Part shown: positions 10,520 to 22,908 of the stretch, in pieces
Layout: the number at the start of each line of letters is the position of its first letter
Numbering within the stretch: the stretch's first letter is position 1
Assembly (NCBI GenBank): GCA_963995505.1
Contig: OZ023186.1
Coordinates: 5,704,001-5,768,000, forward strand
Origin: Hypericum androsaemum
Taxonomy: Eukaryota > Streptophyta > Magnoliopsida > Malpighiales > Hypericaceae
DNA: 64,000 bases
Reading direction: 5' to 3'
Made by a program: the position numbers and the translations under genes
The notes under the pieces: model-generated
Seen by the model: only the letters and a program-made list of their open reading frames with translations
Databases searched by the model: none
Told to the model about the DNA's origin: nothing

Positions 10520-11244
10520 GTTTTGTAAAAAGATTACTGTGAAATTGGAATATTCTGTTGAATGATTTGAGTACTAATTATGTGACAGATATATCGTCTC
10601 CGCTTTAAAAATATTACTTTTTATCTTTTTTTCATGGTTCAAACATCTGCGGATATCATCGAAAACACTCGTTAGTTTGGATCATTACCAACAGTAACAC
10701 ACCCAAATTCTTGCAGAACTTCGTTGAAACCATTATTCGTAGGACGGGAATTACAATTATAGAGGAGAGGATATTATTTTATTTTGCTCCGTTAGATCTT
10801 ATAACAATACGCGAGAGTAGTCCGATTGCATCTTGATCCAAGCGTATATATTTATCACAACACGTTTCTTGAGCTTCACTCTTCTCGATCGTTCACAATC
10901 AACCTTTGCTCATTTCACGTTCGTTGTGTTTTGAGCTTTCATATTAAAAAAATATGCTAGCATCTAATAAGTATTTAAAGAGAAAATTGTTTTAATTAAT
11001 CAGATCTCGAATTTAAGTAAATTAATCGAATTTGAGGAAATTGTTTTAAAGAGGAAATTGTTTTAATTAATCGAATTTGAGTTATTCAGTAAGTAAAATT
11101 TTTTGTCATCTTTAAAAATATTACTTGAATCTGAATTAATCAATTTAGTAGATCTCCAACATTGGTGTAAGAATCTCGTGATGAATAAAAAAAATGGAGA
11201 CCGGATTGAGATTTGTCCACAGGTGGGGACTACATTTTGGGCCG
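10520..11244. other. Spacer after UGT gene
   Basis: AT-rich. It contains a short imperfect direct repeat (AATTGTTTTAATTAATC, around 10985 and 11050). No gene is seen. Confidence 0.4.
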
Positions 11245-11555
11245 TCAGATTTGATTATCTTTAAATCTGATTGTCAATAACCTATCAGGTGATATTGGTT
11301 TGCATGTGAAGTGATATTTTTTTTGGTGAGAATTAAATTGTTTTCACAATTTCGGATCTTAGACGGTCATGGGATTCGATCCTCCCACCTCATGCTTAAG
11401 AACTGACACCGTATCCATCAGACCATACATGTGAAGTGATATTGGTTTGTATGTGAAGTGATATTGGTTTGCAAGACACTAGTTTACATATGAAGTGATA
11501 TTGGTTTGCTTGTGAAGTGATATTGGTTTATATGTGTAGTGATATTGGTTTGAGT
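11245..11555. repeat. Minisatellite, about 22-bp unit, interrupted by a SINE
   Basis: Units close to GTGAAGTGATATTGGTTTG recur about seven times between 11289 and 11548, with drift (GTGAAG to ATGAAG or GTGTAG). The array is split by the retroposon at 11319-11427. Outer edges carry GGTGGGGACTAC (left) and CCCAGTCCCCACC (right), a short inverted pair, so the whole may be an element with a tandem-repeat interior. Confidence 0.75.
11319..11427 (-). mobile_element. tRNA-derived SINE (109 bp) with 16-bp target duplication
   Basis: Read on the minus strand it has an A-box-like TGGTCTGATGGATACGG, a B-box-like GATCGAATCCC, and ends in an A run (T run at 11319-11325 on the plus strand). CATGTGAAGTGATATT flanks it at 11303-11318 and 11428-11443. 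Because the host is a tandem repeat, the matching flanks might partly be array units, but the internal promoter and tail support a SINE. It is short for a plant SINE. Confidence 0.7.
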
Positions 11556-12408
11556 TAGTCTCCATAGATGAGGACTACCCCAGTCCCCACCAAATTCGCC
11601 CCCAAAAATGTATCCACTTTCCGGAATCAGATATTTTAAGTGTTAAAGACTTTCTTTATGCTATAACAATTATTCATGAGCGTAACGCTTCTTCCAATAA
11701 TAGGAGGTGTGTTAAGCGATCAGATCCAGATCCACGTGTTTACAAGTTATAAATAGGCGACTACGTTACCAAAACGTATAAAATTATAACAACCGGCGAT
11801 TGTTTACTCGATTTGATCTAGATCCATGTGTACATGATTGTGAAATGTCAACAAACAACATTTGAATGTATGCAAGACATCAATCATTTTCAGACTGATT
11901 GGGAAGTTTAGAGAGAAGATGAGTTGTTTGAAGATTATAAGAACATGCGTGGCTGCTGCATTTCAATTTGATTTTTTTTTTGGAATTATGACAATGGAAA
12001 TCAACGTTTAAATATCGGATTAGATGATCAACTTAGGTAATTAAATGTTAAATTTTAGTACTTATTTTGAATTTTTTTTGAAAGGTGTAATTTATTAACC
12101 ACCTTGTCAAAGAAAATACAAAGTCCTGCTATAACATGTCATAAAGCCGGAAGGCCCACCAAATGCTGAAAACAGCAACAGAGAACCTATAGCAATTAGA
12201 ACCCAAAGCAGGTACAGAAACTTATTTGAAAAGTTGAAATTGACAACTTCATTGGATGTTTAAACATCATAATTGACTACCTAATTTAACAACTAGGAAA
12301 ACTTTGTTTTATGATTGCAATAAAATTTGTGAGATTTAAACATCAAAATTACTTAACCGTTTTGATGTCAAATTTGATAACTTTATTTGACGTTTAAACA
12401 TCAAATAT
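11556..12408. other. Spacer, nothing recognised
   Basis: AT-rich sequence with no convincing reading frame or element boundary. Confidence 0.4.
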
Positions 12409-12417
12409 TTAAATTTA

Positions 12418-13359
12418 GAATAAATTATCATCAGGTCCCTGATCTATGTCATAACTATGAATATGGTGCCTACTATTTAAAAAATTATTTTGCCATCCCT
12501 ATTCTTTGGTTAAATATTGGTCTCGGATCCGTCACGGGTTAATTTTTTGTTTTTTATCTTTAAAATGACGGCCACCACCACGGCAGCTCGACGAGCGGCC
12601 CGATGAGGGTTCTCCTCTTGGACCCCAAACGGACCGGCAAGAGTCCGACTAAACCCAGACAAAACCCAAGGTCACAAAATCCATCGTCTTCCTCCACCGG
12701 TCAGATCTCGATGGTGACGGGTGGCGCTCCAAGTTCACGAAACCCAAGTTCAATTTTCTTCTTCGTCAGACAAAACCCATTTGTTGCTGGTCGTGGTCAC
12801 CGATTTTTGGAGGACGATGGGAGAGCAATGGTCGTTGTCTTTTTGGGAGAGGGCAATAGTCATTGTCGTTTTGGAGGACGATGGGAGTGGTTCGCCCCAG
12901 GAACTGTATCGAGCGACCCGGCGAGGGTTCTCTCCGAGTTGCTGCTGTCGCTGGGAAGACGGACAGGGGAAGACAGACTGGGTCGTTGCTGCTGTCGCAC
13001 CGGGTGCTCGTCGGGAAGAACTCTTCAAGGCTATTTGGTGAGGTAGATCAGATCTGGGTGGCCGCTGCTCGTTGTGGAAGACGCTTTTAGGTTGAAGACG
13101 TCGTGTGGTTGATGACTCTGATGTCGGAGAAGTTCTGGGATAGGTTGGTTGGCCCTTTGGTCGTCTTCTCCGGCGGTACATGGAGTTTAATTTTTTTAAG
13201 GGCATATAAGTCATTTCACTAATAAAAATGATTGATGACGTCAACCAGAAACCCGAGACCAATATTTAACCAAAGAGCAGGGACGGCAAAATAATTTTGA
13301 AATAACAAAGATCCTACCTGTATTATGACATAGACCAGAGAGCTGAGGGTAATTTACCC
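12418..13359. mobile_element. Mutator-like non-autonomous element with GC-rich interior
   Basis: The 942-bp element is flanked by a perfect 9-bp duplication, TTAAATTTA, at 12409-12417 and 13360-13368. Terminal inverted repeats exceed 100 bp with indels: 'TTTGGTTAAATATTGGTCTC' at the left (from about 12508) reappears inverted at the right. A 9-bp duplication with long TIRs is the Mutator signature. The interior (about 12560-13180) is GC-rich and open in several frames on both strands, but none matches a family I know. A 19-bp stretch (TTTTGGAGGACGATGGGAG) occurs twice. The interior may be a captured gene fragment (Pack-MULE) or ordinary filler. Confidence 0.82.
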
Positions 13360-13368
13360 TTAAATTTA

Positions 13369-13902
13369 TCCGTTGTTTGGTGACCATTGAGTCTCACCGG
13401 TTCAAGCGACATCCAAATTTATGTGAAACAATGACCGAGATTGTTCTTGAGTTGCATTCCGACCGATTTTTAACATTGATTGATTGCATATTTGTGTGTC
13501 AACCTTTGGTTAGTGATCTCGAATACAATCGGACCATATTTAATAATGACTCTCCTAATAATTTTTCATTCATAATATTTAAATTTACAATTTCCCTTGG
13601 AAAAATTAAAATTTTTAACCACTCAGATCAACTTTATTTACCTACTAAAAAGATCAACTTTATTTAATATTTTTCTATTCAAATACATATTACAAAATTT
13701 CCCTGTCAACTTATCGTCGTTTGGTTATAGAAGAGATTTTCGTCTCTTAGACCAGGAGCATGAACATCGGTGCTCCTCGGACTAGGCCGGCTAATTTTTT
13801 AATTAAAAAAAAGAAAAAGAAAAGTGAGGCCGAGTCGCGCGCAAGAGAGGTCAACAGGCCCCTGACACGAGGCCTCGGCCCCTATTAGATTATTATTATA
13901 CA
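13369..13902. other. Spacer between two Mutator-like elements
   Basis: AT-rich. The segment 13740-13890 is more GC-rich (ACTAGGCCGG, GAGGCCTCGGCC) and may be a fragment of another element. No gene is seen. Confidence 0.35.
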
Positions 13903-14265
13903 AATTATCCTCAGGTCTCTGGATTATAGTTTTATCACTCGCAGATCCCTGTGTTTTAAAAATAGTGTGTGAGGTCCCTATGTTTAACAAAAATATTGGT
14001 CTCAGGCCCCTGGCTGACGACAACACTCTATTTTTCATTTTTTTGTCATGTGAAATGACCTTTTTGCCCTCGATTTTTTGTTTTTATTTTTTATCGAGGG
14101 TATTTTGGTCATTTTTATGATAAAAATAAAATAAAAAATGAGTGCTGACGTCAGCAGGGACCCGAGACCAATATTTTTGTTAAACACGGGGACCTCACAC
14201 ACTATTTCCAAAATACAGGGACCTGCGAGTGATAAAATTATAATCCAGGGGTCTGAGGATAATTT
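13903..14265. mobile_element. Palindromic MITE related to the Mutator-like element upstream
   Basis: Its arms (about 150 bp each) are inverted copies: AAATTATCCTCAGGTCTCTGG at the left and its match reading CCAGGGGTCTGAGGATAATTT at the right. The arm layout (opening motif, 'CCCTG...' block, GGTCTC near an ACATATT-like stretch, then TGACGTCAGC) parallels the TIR of the element at 12418-13359, so both likely belong to one family. No clean target duplication is visible. It would fold into one long hairpin. Confidence 0.75.
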
Positions 14266-15880
14266 ATCATTTTTCTTATTAATCTACTTTAGTTACAATT
14301 GGTACAATGTTATTCATATAAATAGATTTTTTTGGATAGTATTTGTGTGGTTATAAAAATTAAAATTATCTTTAATAAAATTAAAAATAAATAATATGTA
14401 AATTCATATTTTTCAAATCTCTATAAATATAGTAAAATGTTAACATATTTTCATGCACAATTATAAAATTCTCTATTCTTTTACTACATAATCTCTTCTT
14501 TAATTCCTAATCTCTTTCATACTATGGATCCGAATGATCATAATTCTTCAAATTATCAATCATTCGGATCTTATAATTCTTCATCTTATCTAAATTCTGG
14601 AGAGTATCCAAAATCTCAATCTTTGGCATCCAACTCATCCCTTCACGTGCTCCTTGTCTCGTAGCTATTGAGTTGTCAATTCAATTTTGGCAGCCAACTC
14701 ATCCCTCTACATGTTCCCTGTCTCGTAGCTATTGAGTTGTCAATTCAACTTTCGTAATCTTAATTTTGTTACTTTATTATAATTTTTTTCTTGTTATAAT
14801 TATGGAATAATTATTATCGTATATTTATTATAATTTATATATAAAAAAATGATAGTAGATAATATGTGGATGAGATAGAAATTAATTATTTATTCCGTGA
14901 GCTAGATTGGGATGAGTTACTGATGTGGGTATGAAAATATTTAATTGGGTTGAGTTGGGTGTGGATGAAAGAGAAGTTAATTTTTTATTACGTGGCTTAG
15001 GTTGGAGTGGGTTGCTGATACAATAGCCTTAGAAGTCTGCTTTTTTATATAGAATTCAAGCCACGTCATGTATTAATTACGGAGGTAAGACAATCCCAAG
15101 GACCCGAGGGTCCGCCGGAAAGTTAGTACGCATAGGAATCCTTAGGTTAACTGATAACTCATTACACAAAAGGACCCGAAGGTTTGTAAGTGAATGATGT
15201 TTTCAATTGGGTGCATATAAACCAACTTATTATCTTGTTTTTGTTTTGTGACGCTTGTATTAATCGTGTATGCAGAAAAAAATTATCACTAATTTTCTGA
15301 CTGATCTAAATAGTAAAAGACTCTTTTTTTTAGGGATAAATAGTAAAAGACTCGAATAAGTTTTCTTACGAATGTAAAAAATATAATTGAAAAAATTGCC
15401 GCTAAATAGTATCCGGTAGTCCTCAACTCTGAAAATAAAGATTAAGAAAATCTTGTAGAAGAGTTTCGAACTCTTTTTCAGCTTATATGGAATTAATTTT
15501 TATATGAAAAGATTATACTTCTATTTTTATAATCAAAGAAAGTAGATTTCATTTTTCATTTCATATTCAGGATCAAACGTGAAACTTATGAATTAATTTG
15601 TATCTCTTCTAGTTAAATAATATATGAGCAGGAATATAATGTTTAATTATCAAAATTTCCCGGAGTTCCTATAAATCATACCACTTTATAGATTAATTTC
15701 AGCTCCTAATTTCAGTAAAAATTGAATTTCATCTGTACCCAAAGCTAGTTCCAAAAACACACTAACCGTGTTAAATTTGAGAATTATTTACCATTTTTAG
15801 TCTGCTATAAAATGGACACTTATTAAGTCTCATCCTCCTATAATAAACAAATGTAGTACAAATCGAAACTGAATTAATCG
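14266..15880. other. AT-rich spacer with possible Harbinger-type remnants
   Basis: A short frame from 14524 (ATGGATCCGAATGATC) starts like the MDP-type leader of Harbinger-associated MYB-like proteins and stops after about 45 codons. The region 14840-15030 repeats a GTGGATGAGATAGAA / GTGGATGAAAGAGAAG phrase twice. Together these hint at a deleted Harbinger element, but ends and target duplication were not found. Confidence 0.3.
14623..14750. repeat. 64-bp tandem duplication
   Basis: A block containing CCAACTCATCCCT and the 31-bp phrase that opens GTCTCGTAGCTATTGAG (14656 and 14720) occurs twice with a 64-bp period and few differences, so it is young. Confidence 0.85.
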
Positions 15881-16056
15881 GTAAGTGTTGGGGTCATTGG
15901 TGTTAAATGAAACAAATGTTGTTCAAATTAAAAGATAAATAGAAAACAACAAAAAGGCACACGGTCGGAGAATCGATATGGCGGGAAAATCCCATTAGGC
16001 GCGAAAGGCGGTATAAAACCTAAATCGGTAGAGAGAGAAAGAGGGATAGAGAGAGA

Positions 16057-18228
16057 ATGGAGAAAGTGGTAGGGGAAGCGGAGGAGCTGCCCAAGGCGAT
16101 AGTGAGGCGCGTGGTGAAGGACGCGCTGTCGGAATTCTCCCCGGACTATGACGTCATCGTCCACCGCGACGCCCTCCTCGCCTTCTCCGAGAGCGCCCGC
16201 ATCTTCATCCACTACCTCTCCGCCACGTAACCGCCCCTCTCTCTCTCTCTCTCTTAGGGTTTCACTCGTTCTTCGGTTAATTCGTGGTGGAAATTAAACT
16301 GTTTCCTTGCAGGGCGAACGATATATGCAAGGAGTCGAGGAGGCAGACGATCAGCACGGAGGACGTGTTCAGGTCGCTCGAGGATATCGAGTTCTCGGAG
16401 TTCGTCGAGCCTCTTCGTGCCTCCCTTGATGGTGCGTATATGATGTGTGATCTATACCTGTTTCGGTTTTGTTCGTGTACTGCACTTTGCTCGTGCGGAT
16501 TGAATTTATAGGCGGGGTAGAGAATAATGGCTTGTTAGGGTTGAATTCGTATGATTGAGCAGATTGTTGAATGTGTTATGTGAAGGTTGGATGTACACAG
16601 GGTGAATCAATCAGTAGAGGATTGGTAGCTTGTGAGTGGTATTGTTGATATGATGGCACAAGTACGATACAAGTTTGGAAGAATCACTGTTTTTCGGTTG
16701 GGGTTTGGGCCACTCTTGTCTCGAGATGTGGTTCCAACGTTCACCATTCTAGCTATGATGAAACCAATAATTGTTTGACAAGTTACCCACAGGCCCCTGA
16801 AGAGTGAAACTAAAGACTAGTGTGGTCTGAAAGCATTGCTGCTGAGAACCGTCCCTTTTTTGCAATCGTTTGGAGATGACATGGCAAGGCACATTACTGC
16901 AGTTTGTGTTATGCAGAGCACGTTTGGGTTCTTCCCTTTACATTCTCACCAAGGTCAATTTGCCATCTTGAGCAAGTCTTGTCAGATTGTTGCCTGCTCT
17001 TTACTGCCATGGCATGCTATGGTAGACTATTGTGTCTCTGATCTGTTAGCGATCATCTCTGTTGGCTAATGGCACACAGTAAACGGAAATTTAAGGGGTT
17101 TACTCCACAGAACTTTGGGTCAAAGCTATCTCTTGGCTTCCTTCTGTGGATCCGAGTGAGACATTAGCTCTAAAATTGTTACGACTTGCGTATCTAAGTC
17201 TAAGATATGGGGGATCTGGGGGATAGAACTGTCTGTGGCTAGCTGCTGCTGTTGGCTATGGCTACCTATTATCATGGTAGAGTGTTATTGGAAATGCTTT
17301 GAAGAGACGAACTTTCCAGTGGACTTTAGTTGCAGGGAACTACTACCAGCAAAATCATTTTCCATGTTTCTTGAATTTGTTCCTGCCATCTTCGGCAGAT
17401 GAATAATGAATTATAAATGTGGTTCTAAACAATTAAGATAAATTGAGCTGGTTGAGGCTGTCTCTGTCCTGCCATGTCATTGATATTAAGATTGATTTTT
17501 GTCTGAGACTTCAACCTCCCTAGGAAAGCTGGAAATATCTAGAGCAGTCTGCAGTATAACAAACAATTGCTAAATTATATTAGTTACTGCTCACCTCTTT
17601 AATTTCATCTAGTGCCCCTTGTAACTCTTCGAAGAGTTTGACTGGAGAAATATGGAATTGTCAAATAATGGGAGATTTAAATGGTCTGTCCTCTGCTTCA
17701 AAATGCCAAAACTCTTAAAACGGATCTTTGATAATCATAACTATGTTACTATGAAATCTGCTTCATGATGAACGTTCTATTTGATGGACTTGGAGGTGCA
17801 TATATTTTGAACTGACATGTACTAGCTCAACAAACAGGCGCAGATATTCAATAAATGTTCAATATTTGGCTATCTTGTGGCCGAGGATTTTCTCATTAAC
17901 CTTTCTCCAGCTTGTGAAGTACAATCTTTCTCCTCTTTGTTTCATGCTACCACCAGTCAGTTGATTGTCATTTATGATCCCTTTTGTGCGGCAATAAACG
18001 GTGAATGCAGTTTGCATCTTCTAGGGGAGCAATATTTCCTTGCCACTGATTTTTCTGCAATATCTTCCAGAGTTCAGACAGAAGAATGCTGGAAAGAAGG
18101 CAGGAGCATCCCCAGCGGGCGAATTGAAGAAGAGAAAGCCAACAGAAGAGCCATCAAAGACGAGTGGGGGTAAAAGCAAAGCTAATAAGGGAGCTGATGT
18201 TGAAAATGGTAACAGTGACAACAAGTAA
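16057..18228 (+). CDS. NF-YB11: DNA polymerase epsilon subunit POLE3/DPB4-like histone-fold protein (NF-YB11 type)
   Basis: Three exons, 16057-16226, 16313-16431 and 18071-18228, give 447 nt (148 aa), matching POLE3-type proteins in length. The histone fold reads ELPKAIVRRVVKDALSEFS, then HRDALLAFSESARIFIHYLS, then ANDICKESRRQTISTEDVF and SLEDIEFSEFVEPLRASLD. The tail is Lys-rich and low-complexity. In animals and yeast this subunit pairs with POLE4/DPB3 in DNA polymerase epsilon and in chromatin remodelers. In plants it is usually listed as an NF-YB-like protein. Intron 2 is unusually long (1639 bp). The first intron opens with a CT repeat (16232-16254). It lies tail-to-tail with the LIF2-like gene. 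Confidence 0.9.
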
Positions 18229-19450
18229 GCAATCACAGTAGCATCTGGTGAAAACGCAGCACGCATACTCATCAAGGGAAACCATGGGTTGCATTAGGCT
18301 GCTTAGGAGTTGGGTTTTTTTTTCTCGACATTCTCGTAGGTACTCTTCTAAAGAAGTGGATTGGGTCCAGAGTGAAGAAATTCATTCCGGACAGTTTGGA
18401 GTGAAGGGGACTGCGCTGGCATTTCTCGTTAATGATACAGGCATGCCCCAGTCACGATACCAATATTCGCGTATAGCTTTTTTTATTTTGGTCCCTGTAT
18501 TTTAGCATTTTTACAACAACAAAAAAAACTCTGCATGTCTTCACTCCAAACAGTTCTGAAATGAGGTATTCCGTATCCAATCCAAACCCCTCTTCTGATG
18601 CCTAAGCTTGTCGGTTTAAGGTCCATAACTAGATCCTACATGTAAACCAACTTTAGCTAGAATGGACGAACATCTTGTCTGAATTTCTGGTTTTGGTGCT
18701 CTTTTTGGGATGATGGAAGACTTTGCTCCAATACTTCACAAACAATATACCAAGTTCACACTTCTGGAACATAAGAGTTCCTGATCGTTCCACAGGCTCC
18801 AGTTTCTGGTATTCTTCTTTTGTCTGTGTAGAACTTGTATTTTGGTTACAAATCACTAGATCAAATTTTGGCCAGATGATGTAACAGAGCATTTATAAGT
18901 AAACAAGTTCACTCGGGAAAACATAAATAATCAACCTTACTTCCGTCCCCAATTCATAAACTTCAACACTTCCCTCAATTAAGGTCTTTGTATTAAAACT
19001 AAATGAACCGGTGATTCTAGTCCGAACTGAATCGGTTCTGCTGCATCTACTGCTGCATCAGTTTCTTCTGATACCAACAGCAAAGGTCAAAGACAACTGC
19101 TATCAAGAGTTCAGAACAAAACGTCCGAGCACTGCCTTCTCGTTGAGCTTGGTTTCGGTCTTCCCGGATTCCTGCCTCTTAGTGCCTACCAGTAACAATG
19201 CAACAATAATGCAAAATGAACCAAAAGCAGATTCACCAATTAACTACAAGGTCAAAGTGATTGTGCATAGAGCCCGAGTCCGAATTACTCAGAGCACAAA
19301 CATCATGTAGAGAGAGAGAGTTCTCTGATACAAGAAACTCAGCAAAGAGCACCATGGTACCGTAAAACTATGAGATTGTGACTCTGAACTAACCAAAATT
19401 AGGCCAAGGAATGACAAAAGCCTCCCTCTTTGGTGGAGCAGCTACTGCTA
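18229..19450. other. Convergent 3' flanks of NF-YB11-like and LIF2-like genes
   Basis: Presumed 3' UTRs of the two converging genes. No additional coding sequence is recognised. Confidence 0.5.
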
Positions 19451-22400
19451 CTAATATGGGCGGTACCTGCTCCCGTGGATATTATCATAATTGTGCCTAC
19501 TACTTGAACCACCTTCACTTCTGAAGCCACCCCTGCTGCTGTTTCTACGACTTCTGTCCAGTGGATTAGGGATATGAGCCGGCAACCCAGGTTGTTGCCT
19601 ACAGTTAAAGAAAAAGATGATAAGAATCCTGAGACTACATCATAATAATTACCAAGTGCAAGGCTCTTATATGCGACAACATTAATCCAACTCATAAGGG
19701 TTAATTTTGTTTTCTCAAAATTCAGGAATACCTGACTTTATGGTCAAACACTCAATTTGGTAACTCTAGAGTAACATAAAGAGGTCAAACATGAAGAGTT
19801 GAGCTTACAAGATGTATCCAATCTGCCCATCCGGTAAAACCAATGGCGTCATTGCCATATCTGGAGAAGATAACACATTTCCATATACCAATGGCTGCAA
19901 AACATATTTGTAGCCATGTCAGCAAAAGAATCTAGCAGCTAAATGTTACGAGCATAACTATGCAAGTGCTATAGCTTCCATGACGTAGAAAACTAGGATG
20001 TAAAGTATAGTTGGCAGACATCAAGGCAGAATAAGAAAACACATGACAGAAAGAGATAAATTTGCCTCACCGACAAGAAAATCAAGACAGGATCCAAGTT
20101 GTGATAGGTCCAAGACGTGCTCTTTTGATTGGCTAATGAGGTCATTTTGTAAGCAAAAAAGCAGAGAATTGCTTAAAATTTCAGAAGCTATGCACACAAA
20201 CTTTGAGCGCAAAAGCAGGCAAAGATGGAACGAAGTTTATGGAGGAACTGAAGTAAATACTTCTCTCAAAGGCATTCATCAGACACTTTCACCAAGGTCA
20301 AGCAGGTTAAAAGTTGGTCACTCATTTGGACATCTCGAATAGCAGCCTCTTTAACCAATTGATGAAGTATAGACAGGACTCGTTCGCAAATTTTTATGCA
20401 TGCCAGACAACATGAGGAAAACTTAATTCAAGACGACATTATGCAAAGCCACACAAGAAATGCTAGAAATAAGCCATCGGAAAGAGATGCTCGAATGTCA
20501 GCGCACCTGTGTAAAGCTTGAAGCACCATATCCTCCCCCCATTGCACCATATGCACCTCCTAGCATACCATGACCTAAAATGGGCGGATAACTTGGAAGA
20601 AGGCCCTCCATCTGCAAATTTATTCTACTGACCGATTTCGGATCCGACCAAGGTTTTGCGAGAGAACACTCCAAAACTTGACCTAAAACAAGAAGAACTA
20701 AACATATAAATTCTTTGTTCATAAATTCCCAGATATCATAAGCCAGTAAGTGAATCAGTCACCTTCCAGTTCGTATTTCTCTGTATCTTTTAATGCTTTC
20801 AGCGCATTAGATCTCTCCGCAAAATGTACAAAAGCAATTCTTTTGTTCTCCTGGCCAGACTTCTTTGGAGGTATAACCACTCTTGTGATTGTTCCATGGC
20901 TATCAAATAACTCCTTCAACCGATCTTGGGTTACATTCTCAGGTAAGTTCTTCACATATATAGCCTTCACCTGCATAAGCAGAAGTCACATAAAATTAGA
21001 CGGTTAAAATTCAACAAAACATTAACCGCACTAGATGGACCAATCTGTTAGATTTCATGTTTTGAATGACAGCCAAATCAGAAGACTCAAACGATATAAT
21101 AGCCTAAGCATATTTCTTTCAGAAATGATATGACCACAGAACAAGTAGTAAAGTATCTCATGTAGTGATAGGGCCATCAAATATTTTCCTCCAGTCATTA
21201 AATATCAGCTTGATAGAAATCATGAGTAACCATATGCTATTCAAATGTAAATTGACAGCAGCAAGTATAAAGAGCGGAGAAATCCAACAATCTAGAAAAT
21301 TCCACAGCCTTCCCAAACATACCTGCGTAGAAGATGAAGACGAAGAAAAGGAAGAATCCGCATTTTTGGGCTCAGCCCAGCTCACAGTTGGGGAATTAGC
21401 ACCTAGCTTAAATGAAGGATTCAACATCTTCTGCCTTGAATAATCAGCACATGCATTATTGTAGTAGTCAATGAAAGCAAAGCCCCTGTTATAGCCCGAA
21501 TTCTTCATATCCTGCAAATTTAAATTTAAATTTTTACACCATGAGTACGAGACTAGTAAACGAAAAAAATTATGAAGTTTGATCAGATTTGGAGGGTAAC
21601 CATGCTTCTACACAATGAGCCAGAGAAGAAGAAGAAAAAGTTTCCAGCAGCAGATGGAAAGAAATTCTTCAATAATTTATCAAAACAATTGACAGTCTTA
21701 CTTTCACCAATTGCAATGCAGTGACTCCAGGGCCAACTTCTTCGATCACTTTCTTCAAATCATCTTCTCCCCAGTGTCTAGGGATGTTGTTGATGAATAA
21801 TCGGTTCTTTGATTGAGCTTTCGAGCATTTAATTTGTTTACCCTGGGAGAGAATGAATGAACAAGCAATTAAAAAACGAGACCTATATAGAGAGATGGGT
21901 AGCAAATCCAAAAGAGAAGAAAGAAAAGAAAATCAACCAATAAACATCGATACATCGTATGAAGAAGTATCAAATTAACGTATCCAGCTAGCTTCTTTAC
22001 AAACCATATTTATTTCAAAACCAAAATGCATCTATATTCTATAGAATGTTGTTGCAATCTACTTAAAGTTTACTGTTTTTTTTTCATTTCTACAAAATTT
22101 ATAAGATTTATTTATTTTAATAGAACCCAAAAGTTAAAAATGTTAGCGTCTGTCATTAGGGAACCTGTGATTCAACGTCACCTACCGCCATAATAATTAT
22201 GGTTGCACAAGAATAATCAAGAGGAACGTACCTTGAGATCGGCATTATGCAGCTCATCAATAGCTTTAGAAGCAAGCTCCACATTCCTAAAGGTCACAAA
22301 TGCAAAGCCCTTGTTCAGATTTGAATCCTTGTCTTTCATAATCCGGACCTGATACACAGAAAAAACAGTCAATCTTGGTCTTCAGAGACCAAACAAAACA

Positions 22401-22899
22401 ATGTCATCAAGTACATATAGCATGTTATTCGTGAGAAAAAAAAAACTAAATGCAGCATTACCTCAGTAACCTCTCCAACAGACTCACAAAAGCTCTTCAA
22501 ATCATCATCTGATACGTCACTGGGGAGGCCACCGATATAAATTTGTGAACCATGAGGAGGAAGGGCAAGGAGTTGATCATTCTTTCTCTTAACATCCTCA
22601 TCTTCTGGCTTTGTCCCATCCGCTCTACCGCCTTCTGGATTATCATTTCCATTAGCAACATCAGTGTCATGCTCCTCCTTCAGTTCTTCATCTTCATCTT
22701 CGTCTTCATCTTCTTCCACCTCGACTTCTTCCTCCACTTCAACTTCTTCCTCCACCTCTACTTCCTCGTATTCAACCTCTTCATCCATCTCCTCAGATTG
22801 AAGGGTATCATCATGATGTTCTTTGTCAGCAGATCTGTCTGATTTTTCACTTTCCGCTGGTTCCTCAGGTGATGATGCATCTTCCAATTTCCTCGGCAT
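19451..22899 (-). CDS. LIF2: LIF2/hnRNP Q-like protein with three RRMs (8 coding exons, 500 aa)
   Basis: Coding exons in order: 22899-22462, 22348-22232, 21842-21702, 21511-21323, 20970-20763, 20682-20507, 19894-19809, 19598-19451; the sum of 1503 nt encodes 500 aa. Residues 35-77 are almost all acidic with an EVEVEEE repeat. RRM1 starts near residue 118 (QIYIGGLPSDVSDDDLKSF; RNP1 KGFAFVTF), RRM2 near 198 (RLFINNIPRHWGEDDL; RGFAFIDY), RRM3 near 297 (KAIYVKNLPENVTQDRL; RIAFVHF). The tail is Gly/Ser/Arg-rich and ends YRPY. The layout is that of hnRNP-R/Q proteins; the Arabidopsis relative LIF2 binds LHP1 and acts in chromatin-level gene control. An upstream 5'-UTR intron is likely (see separate entry). 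Confidence 0.92.
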
Positions 22900-22908
22900 C
22901 TTATCAAT

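Noticed and set aside
12603..13262. Several ORFs on both strands in the GC-rich block
   Set aside because: All lie inside the Mutator-like element and none has recognisable domains; not called as genes.
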